DNA from: CBDANZ01 sp965197865
Lineage (GTDB): Bacteria > Acidobacteriota > Vicinamibacteria > Vicinamibacterales > CAVVIG01
Assembly: GCA_965197865.1 (NCBI GenBank)
Contig: CBDANZ010000005.1
Coordinates: 310,001 to 374,000, forward strand
Length of the DNA stretch: 64,000 nucleotides
Reading direction: 5' to 3'
Shown: positions 17,671 to 26,450 of the stretch, one piece after another
Layout of the letters: each line of letters begins with the position of its first letter
How positions within the stretch are numbered: position 1 is the stretch's first letter
Notes under the pieces: model-generated
Told to the model about the DNA's origin: nothing
Seen by the model: only the letters and a program-made list of their open reading frames with translations
Databases searched by the model: none
Translations under genes and position numbers: made by a program

Positions 17671-18126
17671 TTTCGCTCACACTCGAATAACCACCAGGCG
17701 GCTGTGGTCTATGTCCGCGTCTCTTCCAAGGAACAGGAGAAAGAGGGCTTCTCCATCCCGGCCCAGCTGAAGCTCCTCCGAGAGCATGCGGTGGCGAAGA
17801 GCCTCAGAGTCGTCCACGAGTACGTCGATGTAGAGACCGCCAAGCAGGCTGGCCGGACGAGCTTTGGCGAAATGATCGCGCATCTGCGAGCGAACCGAAA
17901 TATCCGCACGATCCTGGTCGAAAAGACGGATCGACTCTACAGAAATCTCAAAGACTGGGTGACGCTCGATGAACTGGATGTCGAGGTCGACCTTGTCAAG
18001 GAAGGCGTTGTCCTCTCCCGCGAGTCGCGCTCCTCCGAGAAGTTCATGCACGGGATCAAAGTCCTGATGGCCAAGAACTACATCGACAACCTGTCTGAGG
18101 AGATGTTGCCACGACCGGGGTTGTGA
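17671..18126 (+). pseudogene. Serine recombinase, N-terminal catalytic domain only
   Basis: The resolvase catalytic core is clear: AAVVYVRVSSKEQEKEGFS (nucleophile Ser in VRVSS), LREHAVAKSLRVVHEYVD, TILVEKTDRLYRN and a helix-E-like segment ending NYIDNLSEE. The large C-terminal domain is missing because unrelated sequence follows after about 18100. Upstream, the frame runs into the end of the IS256 element, so the native start has been displaced. This is a relic of an integrative element or phage. Confidence 0.85.
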
Positions 18127-18311
18127 TAGGCCTCGTCTTCCTGCCGGAGGAAGCTCGGCACCGCGTACAGGGACACCAGCCCAATCGTACCGTCGCGCAG
18201 GCCTTCGGCGTTCAGCCAGTTCTCGTAGAAGCCCAGCCGGGTCGGCAGGATGTCCGCGATCCCCTAATGCAGGCTGGCGACGAGCACGCGACCGATGCCG
18301 GCTTCGCGCAT
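18120..18311 (-). pseudogene. Fragment of a conserved protein of unknown function
   Basis: From the ATG at 18311: MREAGIGRVLVASLH, an in-frame TAG, then IADILPTRLGFYENWLNAE, GLRDGTIGLVSLYAVPSFL and RQEDEAYHNP before the frame meets the recombinase fragment. I recall related acidobacterial proteins beginning this way, but cannot name a family. The in-frame stop and lost 3' end mark it as dead. Confidence 0.5.
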
Positions 18312-18335
18312 GCGCTAGTAAGATAAGATCCCGCC

Positions 18336-18965
18336 GTGCTGACTGCGGCGATCCTGGCAGGCGGGCGGGCCACCAGATTCGGGGGCCTGGACAAGGGCGC
18401 GCTCCTCGTCGGTGGACGCTCGATCTTCGATCGCCAGTCGTCGGAACTGTCGCAGATCGCGGGGGAGATTCTGCTGGTCGGCAACCCGATACCCGACGAT
18501 GCCCCAAGCGTGCGCCATGGCGTGAAGGCCATCCCTGACCTCATGCCCGGCTGTGGACCGTTGGGGGGGTTGCACGCGGCGCTGACCGCCGCGCACAGCG
18601 ACGAGGTCATCGTGGTCGCGTGCGACATGCCGTACGTCACGGCGCCGTTTCTCGCCTATTTGGCCGTCCTGGTCGCCGACTCCGGCGTTCATGGCGGCTC
18701 CGGCGCTGTCGTCGCGGTCGTGCCGCGAACAGAGTGCGGGTATCATCCCTTGTGCGCCGCTTATACGCGCGCCGCGATCGAGCCGATCGAGCGTGTGCTG
18801 GCGGCTGGCAGGTTAACGATGATGGCTCTCCTTACGGAGTTGCGAATACGTGCGGTCATCACTGAAGATATCGCCCGATTCGGCGATCCGCATCAGTTGC
18901 TGGCTAACGTGAACACGCCGGCCGAGTACCAGAGTCTCGAGGCGCTTCACAATCACGAAGTCTAA
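18336..18965 (+). CDS. mobA: Molybdenum cofactor guanylyltransferase MobA
   Basis: MobA attaches GMP to molybdopterin to make the MGD form used by enzymes such as formate dehydrogenase. The 209-residue protein starts (GTG) with LTAAILAGGRATRFGGLDKG, the nucleotide-binding signature with catalytic Lys. It continues with LMPGCGPLGGLHAAL, VIVVACDMPYVT (metal-binding Asp) and ends in LLANVNTPAEYQSLE, the usual C-terminal block. The frame is intact. It probably served the FdhF-like enzyme and FdhD, from which it is now separated by about 3.4 kb of IS and debris. Confidence 0.92.
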   Translation: MLTAAILAGGRATRFGGLDKGALLVGGRSIFDRQSSELSQIAGEILLVGNPIPDDAPSVRHGVKAIPDLMPGCGPLGGLHAALTAAHSDEVIVVACDMPYVTAPFLAYLAVLVADSGVHGGSGAVVAVVPRTECGYHPLCAAYTRAAIEPIERVLAAGRLTMMALLTELRIRAVITEDIARFGDPHQLLANVNTPAEYQSLEALHNHEV

Positions 18966-19053
18966 TCTTAACACGACGTTAGCGAGGTTCCTGCCCGCGC
19001 TGGACGCGATCCGTACATGATGCTCACCTCGCAGAGACAATTCCACGACGCGA

Positions 19054-19231
19054 TCACGCGCTTTCGCGAGCGTCTTCTGTGAAGGCACTCTCCATCGCCA
19101 AGAGTTCGTCAAGAAGGTTGTTCAGTTCTTTAGCGTCCGCGCGATCTCGCAACTCGTCAATGGCGTCCGTCCAGGGCTTCAGGTTCTTTCGCCAACGTAG
19201 GTTCTGGAATTGCTTGGGGGATGTCCCTCTA
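19054..19231 (-). pseudogene. C-terminal fragment of an unidentified protein
   Basis: The minus frame running out of the IS256 element reads SPKQFQNLRWRKNLKPWTD, AIDELRDRADAKELNNLL and DELLAMESAFTEDARES, then TGA at 19054. It is helical and acidic and looks like genuine coding sequence cut at its 5' side by the element at 19232. Family not recognised. Confidence 0.4.
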
Positions 19232-20630
19232 GCTGTTGAAATTTAAAGCGGCGGCTCCCTGCTGGTCGTGATAGACGGCCGGTGGGAAAACCTGGGGCTG
19301 AAGCCCCCAGAAAGGAGCCGCCATGAAGAAGTTTGGCACAGGCGTTCGTGGGCGCCAATCAGCATTGCCGGCACCACGGCACCTTCCATTGGTCGACATC
19401 CTGGTCGATGCACAGGCCGAGCTCCAAGAGCTGGTCGTCGCGTCGGGCCTGAAGGTCCTCGCGGCGATGTTGGAAGCGGATCGCGTGGCCGTGTGCGGTC
19501 CGCGGTATGCGCATCAGCCCGCGCGGCGGGCGTCTCGGGCGGGCCATGCGCCCAGCGAAGTCGTGCTGGGGGGCCGCAAGGTCGCCCTGCGTCGGCCGCG
19601 GGTGCGGCGCGACGGGCAGGAGGTCGCGCTGCCATCCGTCCAGGCCTGTACGAACACGGATCCGCTCACCCGGCGCGTGGTCGAACAGATGCTCATCGGC
19701 GTGGCCACGCGCCAGTATGGCCGGAGTCTAGAACCGCTGGGGGCCGACGTCCGCACGCGGGGCACAAGCAAGAGTGCCGTGAGTCGGCGGTTTGTGGCGC
19801 AGACGCAGGCGCAACTCGATGCGTGGCGGGCAACGCCGCTCGACGACCTCGAGCTGGTGGCGCTACTGATCGATGGGGTCCACGTCGGCGGCCACTGCAT
19901 CGTCGTGGCGCTGGGCCTCGATAAAACGGGCGCCAAACACCCGCTGGGCCTCTGGGAAGGGTCAGCGGAGAACACGACCGTGTGTCAGGGCTTGCTGACC
20001 AATCTGCAGAGCCGTGGGCTGCGGACCGACCGCAGTCTGCTCGTCATCCTCGATGGAGCGCAAGCGCTCCACACTGCGGTGATGCAGACCTTCGGCCCCG
20101 CAGCCCTGGTACAACGATGCCAGGTGCATAAACGGCGCAACGTGCTCGAGTATCTGCCCGAGGCCCAGCGTCCGTGGGTGAAGGCGACCCTCACGCGCGC
20201 CTATACGCACACCGACATCAAGGCGGCCCGGCGCTTGTTGCAGGACTTGGCCCGGCGGGTGGACGTCGATTATCCGAGTGCAGCCGCCAGCATACGGGAA
20301 GGGCTCGACGAGACGCTCACCGTAGTCGAGTTGCCGCTCTCGGAGCGGCTCCGCCGATCGCTGGCGACGACCAACGCCGTCGAGAGCCTCCTGAGCCGGA
20401 CACGCCACGTGAAGCGGAACGTGAAACGCTGGCGCGGGGGTACGATGGTGCTCCGCTGGGTCGCTGCCGGTGTGCTGGAAGCGGCCAAAGGATTCCGGCG
20501 GGTGAAGGGGTGTAAGGACATGCCCGTGCTGGTCGCCGCGTTGCGAGCACGTGACGCTCAGCTGGGGCTCGATGAATCGTCGGGGATGGTTGCGTAGTCG
20601 TCACCCGAGCCGCCGCTGAATTTCAACAGC
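19232..20630. mobile_element. IS256-family insertion sequence, second type
   Basis: Terminal inverted repeats GCTGTTGAAATT...GCGGCGGCTC (left, 19232) and the mirror GAGCCGCCGCTGAATTTCAACAGC (right, ending 20630). It carries one plus-strand transposase. The flanks show no convincing 8-bp duplication, which suggests later rearrangement. Its transposase is clearly different from that of the element at 16.3 kb. Confidence 0.85.
19323..20597 (+). CDS. IS256-family transposase, second type
   Basis: 424 residues, intact. It shows VVLGGRKVALRRPRVRRDG in the N-terminal region, GTSKSAVSRRFV (helix-turn-helix like), LVALLIDGVHVGGHCIVVA with the first Asp, LLVILDGAQALHTAV with the second, QRCQVHKRRNVLEYLP, and the Glu in TTNAVESLLSRTRHVKRNV. 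The ATG follows AGAAAGGAG closely. It may be active. Confidence 0.95.
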   Translation: MKKFGTGVRGRQSALPAPRHLPLVDILVDAQAELQELVVASGLKVLAAMLEADRVAVCGPRYAHQPARRASRAGHAPSEVVLGGRKVALRRPRVRRDGQEVALPSVQACTNTDPLTRRVVEQMLIGVATRQYGRSLEPLGADVRTRGTSKSAVSRRFVAQTQAQLDAWRATPLDDLELVALLIDGVHVGGHCIVVALGLDKTGAKHPLGLWEGSAENTTVCQGLLTNLQSRGLRTDRSLLVILDGAQALHTAVMQTFGPAALVQRCQVHKRRNVLEYLPEAQRPWVKATLTRAYTHTDIKAARRLLQDLARRVDVDYPSAAASIREGLDETLTVVELPLSERLRRSLATTNAVESLLSRTRHVKRNVKRWRGGTMVLRWVAAGVLEAAKGFRRVKGCKDMPVLVAALRARDAQLGLDESSGMVA

Positions 20631-20701
20631 GGATGGGACAAGCCCATTGCTTGAGGTCTTTCATCTTTAGAGATCGTGAACCACGCGCGGTCACATAACC
20701 G

Positions 20702-20890
20702 TCAGCGTTCACCTGCAGCCGTCACAACAACCTCGGGGCGGCCGTCAGGTGCAACGAGTTGTTGGGCGGTCGGTTCGGGCGTTTGTTCCTCTGGTCTCGA
20801 AGTCACAGCTTCAAAAGCAATCAGTGAGAGCGCTCCTCCAAGCACAAGAATGTAGTACAAGACTGGCTGGAGGCTGAAGAACTCTGCCTT
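20702..20890 (-). CDS. Possible small membrane protein or fragment
   Basis: The minus frame contains SERKAEFFSLQPVLYYILVL followed by GGALSLIAFEAV, a good transmembrane helix, then an acidic/proline tail and a TGA at 20702. No clear start codon with a ribosome site is visible, and the frame upstream loses coding character, so this is probably the 3' end of a broken gene. Not recognised. Confidence 0.3.
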   Translation of the reverse strand, partial: KAEFFSLQPVLYYILVLGGALSLIAFEAVTSRPEEQTPEPTAQQLVAPDGRPEVVVTAAGER

Positions 20891-20939
20891 ACGTTCGGAC
20901 TTCGGCCGATAGCGTGAAAACGTGACGGGCTGGTCTGGT

Positions 20940-21129
20940 GCGCGGTCTGTCCTGGACAGCGTCTCTGGAGAGGGCCTGGTGGTTCGCCACACGGTTCGCC
21001 CTGCCGAACCCGGCGGTATTCCGCGTGACGGTTAGGAGGGACGATGTCCTCGCATATATGAACGCTCGACATGAGGAGGAGTTCATCGTCCTGCTGTCCC
21101 GCTCGGCGCGCCCTGTTCGCGTGAGATGA
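20940..21129 (+). pseudogene. C-terminal fragment of an unidentified protein
   Basis: The frame reads GLSWTASLERAWWFATRFAL, PNPAVFRVTVRRDDVLAYM and NARHEEEFIVLLSRSARPV, stopping at 21129. The pattern S-W-T-x(6)-A-x-x-F-A-x-R-F...V-x-R-x-x-V-L-A-Y...E-x-E-F-I-V resembles the end of ADP-ribosyltransferase-fold or related small proteins, but I cannot name a family. The 5' part is missing. Confidence 0.35.
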
Positions 21130-21292
21130 CGAGTCAGACGGACCCAACCCCAGATCAACTCCACGATATTATGGCTGAAGGAGCTCGTCGACAAGGCGGT
21201 TGAGGCGGGCGTCCAGGAAGTGTGGGAACTGCTGAGCGCCGGTCGGCTTACGACGGCCTATTATTCTTCCTATCCTTAAGGGAGCCAAATCG

Positions 21293-23050
21293 ATGCCCTG
21301 GAAGAACGCTTGCGAGTGTCTGTTTGCGATCGTGTTCTCGCTCGTCGCGGCGGCTCCGACCTTGGCACAGAAATCCAAGATCGCGGTCTTTTCGGGTCCC
21401 ACGGCCACGATCCAGAACAGTGAACCCTTCGTGACGAGCAACAAGGCCAGGGAGAAATACGAGCTGCCGCGGCTTACGAATCCCGATGGCACGGGCGGAC
21501 GGTTCGACGCGCTTCGCCCGCAACGCCTGGCGGCACCGGTGACCGTCTGTGTCCAGGCTCTTACGGCACATCCACTCGAGGCGGACATGGCCGAGCTCTA
21601 TGGACCGCCGGATGGATATGTGGCTCCTGGAACGGGTGCGTTCCACGAGGAGCGCCAGGGACCTCGCGACGTTCCCGTTTACGAGGTCACACTCAGCCCC
21701 GATGACGGCTTGTACCTGCTCCCTTACATGGCACGCCAGAAGGACGGAAGCCCGTGGGAACATCACTGCGCTTCTGCCGAAGCCCCTAAAGAGCAGTGTC
21801 GGGTGCCGTTTTACCCAGACGCCTCGCGCATTTTCGAGGAGATCGACCGGCTCGGAATCGGCAGTGGTGGAAGGAACAATCTTCTCAGCTCCAAAGCTGA
21901 TTTCGACTTCTACCGTCCGGCACCGTCGGGCGGCTACCGCAAGGGACTCCCGGCTGAGGAGCGCACGGACACGGGGGATGGTGACATCCCTGAGGAAACG
22001 TGGGGGCGGGATTTCTTCACGTATACGCCTTTTTCTGAGTCTCCAGCGATGCCGACCCTGGCCCGTCTGACAAACGTCGTACACCGGGCGCTTTCGAGCG
22101 GAGACTACGGAGGTGCGATCTGGCTCGAGGGAAGTCCGACGACTGAGGAAACGACGTATTGGCTCGGCTTGTTGATCGATACGGCCGTGCCCATCGTAGG
22201 CAACTCGTCGCAACGGACGCATGGGATGCTCAGCAACAACGGTGACCGTAACATCGTCGACTCCGTCGACTACATCGTGTCAGGCATCTGGAAGGACGGC
22301 GACGGCAAGGACAAGGTTGGCGTCGTCATGACCCAGGAAGAGCAGATCTTCACGGCCCGTGAGGTCCAAGAGGGAGACGATCGTCCAGGCGGGTACGTCA
22401 CAACCGGCGGGCATGGCGGCATCGTCGGCAGCATCAACCCGATCGCCCTCACGTTCGTCCCTACGAAGAAACACACCTACTCGTCCGATGTGAACCTCAC
22501 GAGGCTCCCGGCTCGCGTGAACGGCCTCCGACGAGTCGACGGGCGGATCTCAACCATCGACGTCTCGATCAAGAACGATAGAGGTGACCTTCTACCGTCC
22601 GCCATTCCGAAGGTGACGATCGTCAAGTACGCGAGATATTTGCCGGACGACCATTCGGACGACGCTACCAGGGTCGTCGAGGTGTTGTCCCGCATCGACA
22701 AGAACCTTCAGGACTCGGGGTTGTCGGGCTTCGTGCTCGAAGGCAACGCTCCCTATTCCAATGGTGACGAGGCGACGATGGCTGCCCTCCGGCGCACGGC
22801 CCTTCGAGGCATGCCCACCGCCCGAGTCGGTCGAGGGAATCACGAGGGGGTCACACCTGGAAACCCAAACGACCTTTTCATCGAGGGAAGCAACCTGACG
22901 GCCACAAAGGTTCGCCTTCTATTGATGGCATGCCTCATGAAGTTCGGCAGCCTGCCGGTACCATTGGACCCCGAGCGTCCGACCGAGCCGGAGCTCGATG
23001 CGATCCGGGCGAGTATCGCGTCGTATCAAACGGTTTTCGATTCGCACTGA
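21293..23050 (+). CDS. Secreted asparaginase-fold protein with altered active site
   Basis: 585 residues with an N-terminal signal peptide (hydrophobic residues 8-24, cleavage after LAQ). AAGGGAGCC precedes the ATG. The asparaginase/glutaminase fold is recognisable: KIAVFSGPTATIQNSEPF in place of the T-G-G-T-I motif, EGSPTTEETTYWLG in place of H-G-T-D-T-x-E-E-T, then VGNSSQRTHGMLSNNGDRN and NAPYSNGDEATMAALR in the second domain, and IEGSNLTATKVRLLLM near the end. The catalytic Thr-Asp pair of the second motif reads Ser-Pro, so classic asparaginase activity is doubtful. A roughly 200-residue insertion separates the first two motifs. Exported to the periplasm. Neighbours are debris. Confidence 0.75.
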   Translation: MPWKNACECLFAIVFSLVAAAPTLAQKSKIAVFSGPTATIQNSEPFVTSNKAREKYELPRLTNPDGTGGRFDALRPQRLAAPVTVCVQALTAHPLEADMAELYGPPDGYVAPGTGAFHEERQGPRDVPVYEVTLSPDDGLYLLPYMARQKDGSPWEHHCASAEAPKEQCRVPFYPDASRIFEEIDRLGIGSGGRNNLLSSKADFDFYRPAPSGGYRKGLPAEERTDTGDGDIPEETWGRDFFTYTPFSESPAMPTLARLTNVVHRALSSGDYGGAIWLEGSPTTEETTYWLGLLIDTAVPIVGNSSQRTHGMLSNNGDRNIVDSVDYIVSGIWKDGDGKDKVGVVMTQEEQIFTAREVQEGDDRPGGYVTTGGHGGIVGSINPIALTFVPTKKHTYSSDVNLTRLPARVNGLRRVDGRISTIDVSIKNDRGDLLPSAIPKVTIVKYARYLPDDHSDDATRVVEVLSRIDKNLQDSGLSGFVLEGNAPYSNGDEATMAALRRTALRGMPTARVGRGNHEGVTPGNPNDLFIEGSNLTATKVRLLLMACLMKFGSLPVPLDPERPTEPELDAIRASIASYQTVFDSH

Positions 23051-23344
23051 GCAGAGAACTCTTGACGCTGTGGTGCGCCCTGATGGACAACGGGGCCTGA
23101 TGATCACAGGTTCGAGGAACTCAGACAGCGTGTGCCGCTGAACTGACCCATGTCTCTCTCCCCCCGGTGTCGCCAGGACACGGGCGCAAAGCCAGCGACG
23201 ATCAACCGGGAAATCACCTGTGACGCGAGACGGCGACACGCTTCGTGCTCAGCCCCTCCCGAACCACATCACGAGAATCTGAACGACCGCAGCGACGAAC
23301 AGCGCTGCCGTCGCGAGCGTGAGCCGCTTCGTCTACGTCGCCGC
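23051..23344. other. Gene-poor stretch
   Basis: No defendable gene on either strand. It is bordered by the asparaginase-like gene and a dodecin pseudogene whose start codon appears to have been lost at the right edge. Confidence 0.4.
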
Positions 23345-23551
23345 AGTGTTTACAAGGTAGTCGAGCTCGTAGGAACTAGTTTCCAATCATGAGAGAAGAC
23401 CGCGGGTGCCGCAGTTAAGCGAGCGGCGCGGAGCCTGAGAGATTTGAGGATTGCGGAAGTCGCTTCCCTCGATATGCAAATGAAGAATGGCAAGATCGAA
23501 GCCTATCGCGCCAAGGTCAAGGTGTCGTTCAAGTACGAAGGCCGTGACTAG
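23345..23551 (+). pseudogene. Dodecin, nonsense mutation
   Basis: A single frame reads SVYKVVELVGTSFQS, then TGA at 23390, then EKTAGAAVKRAARSLRDL, RIAEVASLDMQMKNGKI and EAYRAKVKVSFKYEGRD before TAG. This is dodecin (small flavin-storage protein) end to end. The conserved position after the Ser is Trp (S-W-E in the family), so TGG has become TGA. The initiating ATG is also not visible before SVYK. Otherwise the sequence is fully conserved, suggesting recent inactivation. Confidence 0.85.
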
Positions 23552-23560
23552 TCTCACTCC

Positions 23561-23727
23561 CTAACATGCTGACGGCACTGACGCGATACGAATGACCGGC
23601 TGCCGGATATTGACCGGGACTTCCGCAAAGGTACTGATCCGATCGGTTTCATTGGCGACGGTGAGAATCACGGTCCCACGCGCAAAGACAACGATCACGC
23701 GCGGATCGAAACCTCTGATCGTGAGAC
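23561..23727 (-). pseudogene. C-terminal fragment, unidentified
   Basis: The minus frame reads IRGFDPRVIVVFARGTVILT, VANETDRISTFAEVPVNI and RQPVIRIASVPSAC, then TAG at 23561. It has strong coding character and a beta-rich pattern, but a TGA lies just upstream in frame. An alternative upstream frame (SGVRLDVSRSEVSIRA) suggests a further frameshift. Family not recognised. Confidence 0.35.
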
Positions 23728-23836
23728 ATCAAGCCGGACCCCGCTCGAAAAATACCCGATGAACCCCGCATTTTTTGAATGTTGTGTTCAAGCCCTCTCC
23801 GACATCTTTGTTCGGTGGATCTGGGAACTTGTTCAG

Positions 23837-23855
23837 CAGTCTGTGTTTGTTACCC
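23837..23855. repeat. Relic of an IS1182-like terminal repeat
   Basis: CAGTCTGTGTTTGTTACCC here matches the left end of both IS1182-like copies (CAGTCTGTGTTTAAACCC) except around the third triplet. It overlaps the stop of the spmB-like gene. No right-hand partner was found. Confidence 0.4.
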
Positions 23856-24396
23856 GCCGTAGAGATAGCGGCAGGCGATGACCGCACCGGCGATGCCCGC
23901 GACGTCCGCGGTCAGGGCGGCGGTGAGCGTGTGGCGCAAGCGGCGGACCTGCACCGACCCCAAAATAGCCCGCCAGCACATAGAAGGTGGTCTCGGTCGA
24001 TCCCTGAAAGGTGCTCACCAGATAGCCGACGTAGCTGTCGGGGCCGATCGCCGGGTCCTGGATGGTGGACGCTAGCACACCGTAAGCACCCGACCCCGAT
24101 AGGGGGCGAAGCAGCGCCATTGGGAGCGCCTCGGCCGGCAGGCCGACCAGGGACGTGACTGGGCTCAGCCCGCTCACGATGATCTCCAGCGCGCCGCTCG
24201 CACGCAGCATCGCGACCGCTACGAGAATGGCCACGAGATACGGAATGATCTTGAGCGCGACCTGAAACCCATCCCGCGCGCCTTCGACGAAGACCTCATA
24301 GATGCGGACCTTGCGCGCGACGCCAAAGCTCAGCAGCGCCATCATGAGGCCGGGAATCACCCAGGGTGCGATGGGCGGGATGGTTCGGTGGGACAT
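23850..24396 (-). pseudogene. spmB: SpmB-like nucleoside-recognition (gate) domain protein, frameshifted
   Basis: From the ATG at 24396 the frame reads PWVIPGLMMALLSFGVARKV, IIPYLVAILVAVAMLRASG, GLPAEALPMALLRPLSGSG, IGPDSYVGYLVSTFQGSTE and TTFYVLAGYFG, the classic SpmB signature. A run of four C at 23958-23961 (four G in the gene) shifts the frame. Removing one base restores SVQVRRLRHTLTAALTADVA, GIAGAVIACRYLYGG and a TAA at 23850. A one-base homopolymer insertion is thus the only lesion. SpmB/SpmA are membrane proteins named from spore maturation but widespread in non-sporulating bacteria. No spmA is adjacent. Confidence 0.85.
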
Positions 24397-24416
24397 CGGG
24401 GAAGGCGCGGACTGCT

Positions 24417-24956
24417 TCAGGGTGCGTGGTCGACGAACTGCTGCCAGGGGCGTACGCGGTCCGGACTGGCCTCCGTCAGAGCGCCACCTTCCCGTTGCTG
24501 CTGCGCAGCGATTCCTTCCGTGTGCTCGGCATAGTTGCCGCCGCCATTCAGAATGATCGACGGTCGGACCGGAGGCAGCGTTGCGAGGCTGTCGATCGCG
24601 TAAACGTATGCAGGGACACTCGCAGCGGCGGACACGCTCCGAGCGATCGCGGCCAGGCGGCTTCCCCACTCGGCATCGTATCTGCTGATGAGCTATGCCA
24701 TGTCGGTCGGTACCGTCAGCTTCGGCCCGGCGGCATTGCTGCTCCCGAACTCCGCATTGGCCTGGCCGATGTTGACGATCTGATCATCTTGAATGGCAAG
24801 TCCCAGAAAGGGTGTCCCCGCGCGCTCGAACGTTCCGAGCTTGAACGGCACTGCCGGCCCGCCCGATTGAGCGCCCGTACCCCCGCTGCAGGCGGCCAGG
24901 GCCAGAGACAGCAAGAATGCCGGAAAGGCTCCACCGACGATCGTTGTTCGTCTCAT
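24417..24956 (-). pseudogene. Lipoprotein-type fumarylacetoacetate-hydrolase-family protein, nonsense mutated and truncated
   Basis: The gene begins at ATG 24956 with a lipoprotein signal (FLLSLALAACSGG; lipobox Cys at residue 23), then VPFKLGTFERAGTPFLGLAI and LTVPTDMA, a TAG, and in the same frame LISRYDAEWGSRLAAIARSV, YVYAIDSLATLPPVRPSII and LNGGGNYAEHTEG. The family usually reads T-D-M-x-x-L-I-x-R-Y-D, so the TAG replaces a sense codon. After about 24450 the similarity fades and the catalytic domain is absent. The spmB-like gene starts 20 bases after the end. Confidence 0.7.
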
Positions 24957-25236
24957 TTAGCCCCCAGGCTGTTGACGAGGCTCTAATCCTAATGAGGTGT
25001 CGCGCAACAAGCGGATGCCACCAGGTGACGGTCATCCTACGACGCAAGAGGCAGCATCTTACGACACAGCAGGAGTAGCCGACCTGTCTGCCGAGTAGCG
25101 GCGCCTCCTGATAGGCCCCCGAATAGGACTCGGCTGCTCGGTCCTCCGTCCCGGCCCACCGGCAACTCCTAAACCATTCGGATCTCGGGTGTTCTCTTAC
25201 ATTCTGCGGAACGACAGCACATCGGGTGGGTGGGAA
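24957..25236. other. Intergenic stretch between divergent broken genes
   Basis: About 280 bases separating the FAH-family pseudogene from the outer-membrane-type pseudogene. No gene recognised. It presumably held the two promoters. Confidence 0.4.
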
Positions 25237-25930
25237 GTGACGGTGTTCGAGCGGTCTCGAGAGCGGCGGCGGCGCGAGCGGGAGCACGTGCCGGCGTACG
25301 CCCTGACAACCCTGCTTCTGCTGGCAACGATGGCCGTCCCTGCGCGCGCGCAGGCGCCGAACGAGGACCCTCCTGCTGCTGTGGACGGCGACCGACCGGG
25401 GCGCCTACCACTTCGCGGGAGTCAGCCACAAGCGAGGCAGGCTCATTGCGCTCGATATCGGCTACATCGATTTCGACAATCCCAAGCTGCACCGAGAAAT
25501 GTGGATTGGCGGCGGCGGAGTGCCTTTCGAGGGGCGCAGGGGATTCTTGATCACGGAAGGCTTCCTGGCCAGAGCGTTCGGCGAGCACGCCAATGGTGCG
25601 CTGTACTTCCAGCCCTACTTCCTGGGCAGCTACCGGCTGGCGCCCAGCGTGCCGCTCGAGGCTTCGTATCTCGCGTACGTGCCGCTGAACGACGCGGGGC
25701 GTGCGCAGCACCTGCTCGAGCACGTGAAGCTCGAATACGACTTCGCCCGCCTCAAGGCCGGTGCCGGCTACTCCGCATACAAGTTCGGCGACGAGGCGTG
25801 GCAGCACAAACCATTCATCACGGCCACGCTCAACGTCGGCGCGCTGGGCAACTTCGAATTCTGGCTTCAGCGGGTGCCCGACGATCAGCTCGCCGTCCAG
25901 TTCCGGTACGCCAAAGTATTTCTTCACTAG
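25237..25930 (+). pseudogene. Exported beta-barrel-like protein, frameshifted
   Basis: The first frame, from a GTG at 25237, encodes a signal peptide (ALTTLLLLATMAVPARAQ). A shift near 25368 leads to the second frame: TDRGAYHFAGVSHKRGRLIA, DIGYIDFDNPKLHREMW, ALYFQPYFLGSYRLAPSVPL, LEHVKLEYDFARLKAGAGY and FEFWLQRVPDDQLAVQFRYA, stopping at 25930. Alternating aromatic/polar residues and the terminal Tyr-rich strand suggest an outer-membrane barrel of about 230 residues. The family is not named. The frameshift would leave only the leader. Confidence 0.55.
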
Positions 25931-26450
25931 TGCGGTGCGCCCCGGCCGGCCGTGCGGTTGACTGTGATCTGCCCAACGGCGCCGTGAAAGCCTCCCTTAA
26001 GCTGCCCGGCGCGTTTCTAGTCCGCCCTTGGGGATTAGAACCCGTGTCGCGAGGAGTTCGAGTCGGACTTGGGGATTTTCCAAGGGGTAGAGGAATGCCC
26101 CGTCGCGCGTGCAACAGGTGTGCAACGGATTCCGAGAGACGCGACCTCAATCGGCAGCGGATGACCCGTGAATGAAAAAGCCGACCCCGATTTTCAGAGG
26201 TCGGCTGCGATGGCCAAGGTTGCCACGCGGTCTGCCCCGCGAATGCCCTGCCACGGGAAGGACGGTCTCGAAACTGGCGCGAAACGGCGGATGAAAACTG
26301 TGACGTGACCTGTGACGTAACTACCGACTGTTCGCCCTTTTCTACTGATGTGGATGGAGTGCTACCGAGTCCGATTTCGCGGGTCAAGCGATTGCATCCG
26401 AACTACTTCTGTGGCACACCATAAACGGTCATCGAAGCTTACTGCGCCTT
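25931..26450. other. Gene-poor stretch before the tRNA fragment
   Basis: No gene can be defended. It contains a minus-strand terminator hairpin (26179-26206). A stretch at 26110-26130 (GTGCAACAGGTGTGCAAC) is of a kind often seen at integrase gene ends next to tRNA attachment sites, but I could not assemble an integrase frame. Confidence 0.3.
26174..26206 (-). terminator. Minus-strand intrinsic terminator hairpin
   Basis: AGCCGACC (26179-26186) and GGTCGGCT (26199-26206) form an 8-bp stem with a 12-base loop. Read on the minus strand it is followed by TTTTTC. No intact minus-strand gene ends just before it, so it may be left over. Confidence 0.5.

Noticed and set aside
26040..26070. GGAGTTCGAGTC resembling a tRNA T arm
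   Set aside because: No matching T-stem, acceptor or anticodon arm around it; likely chance.
25189..26175. A 328-codon plus-strand reading from 25189 taken as one protein
   Set aside because: Only its first part (signal peptide) is real; the rest is out of frame with the conserved barrel-like sequence.
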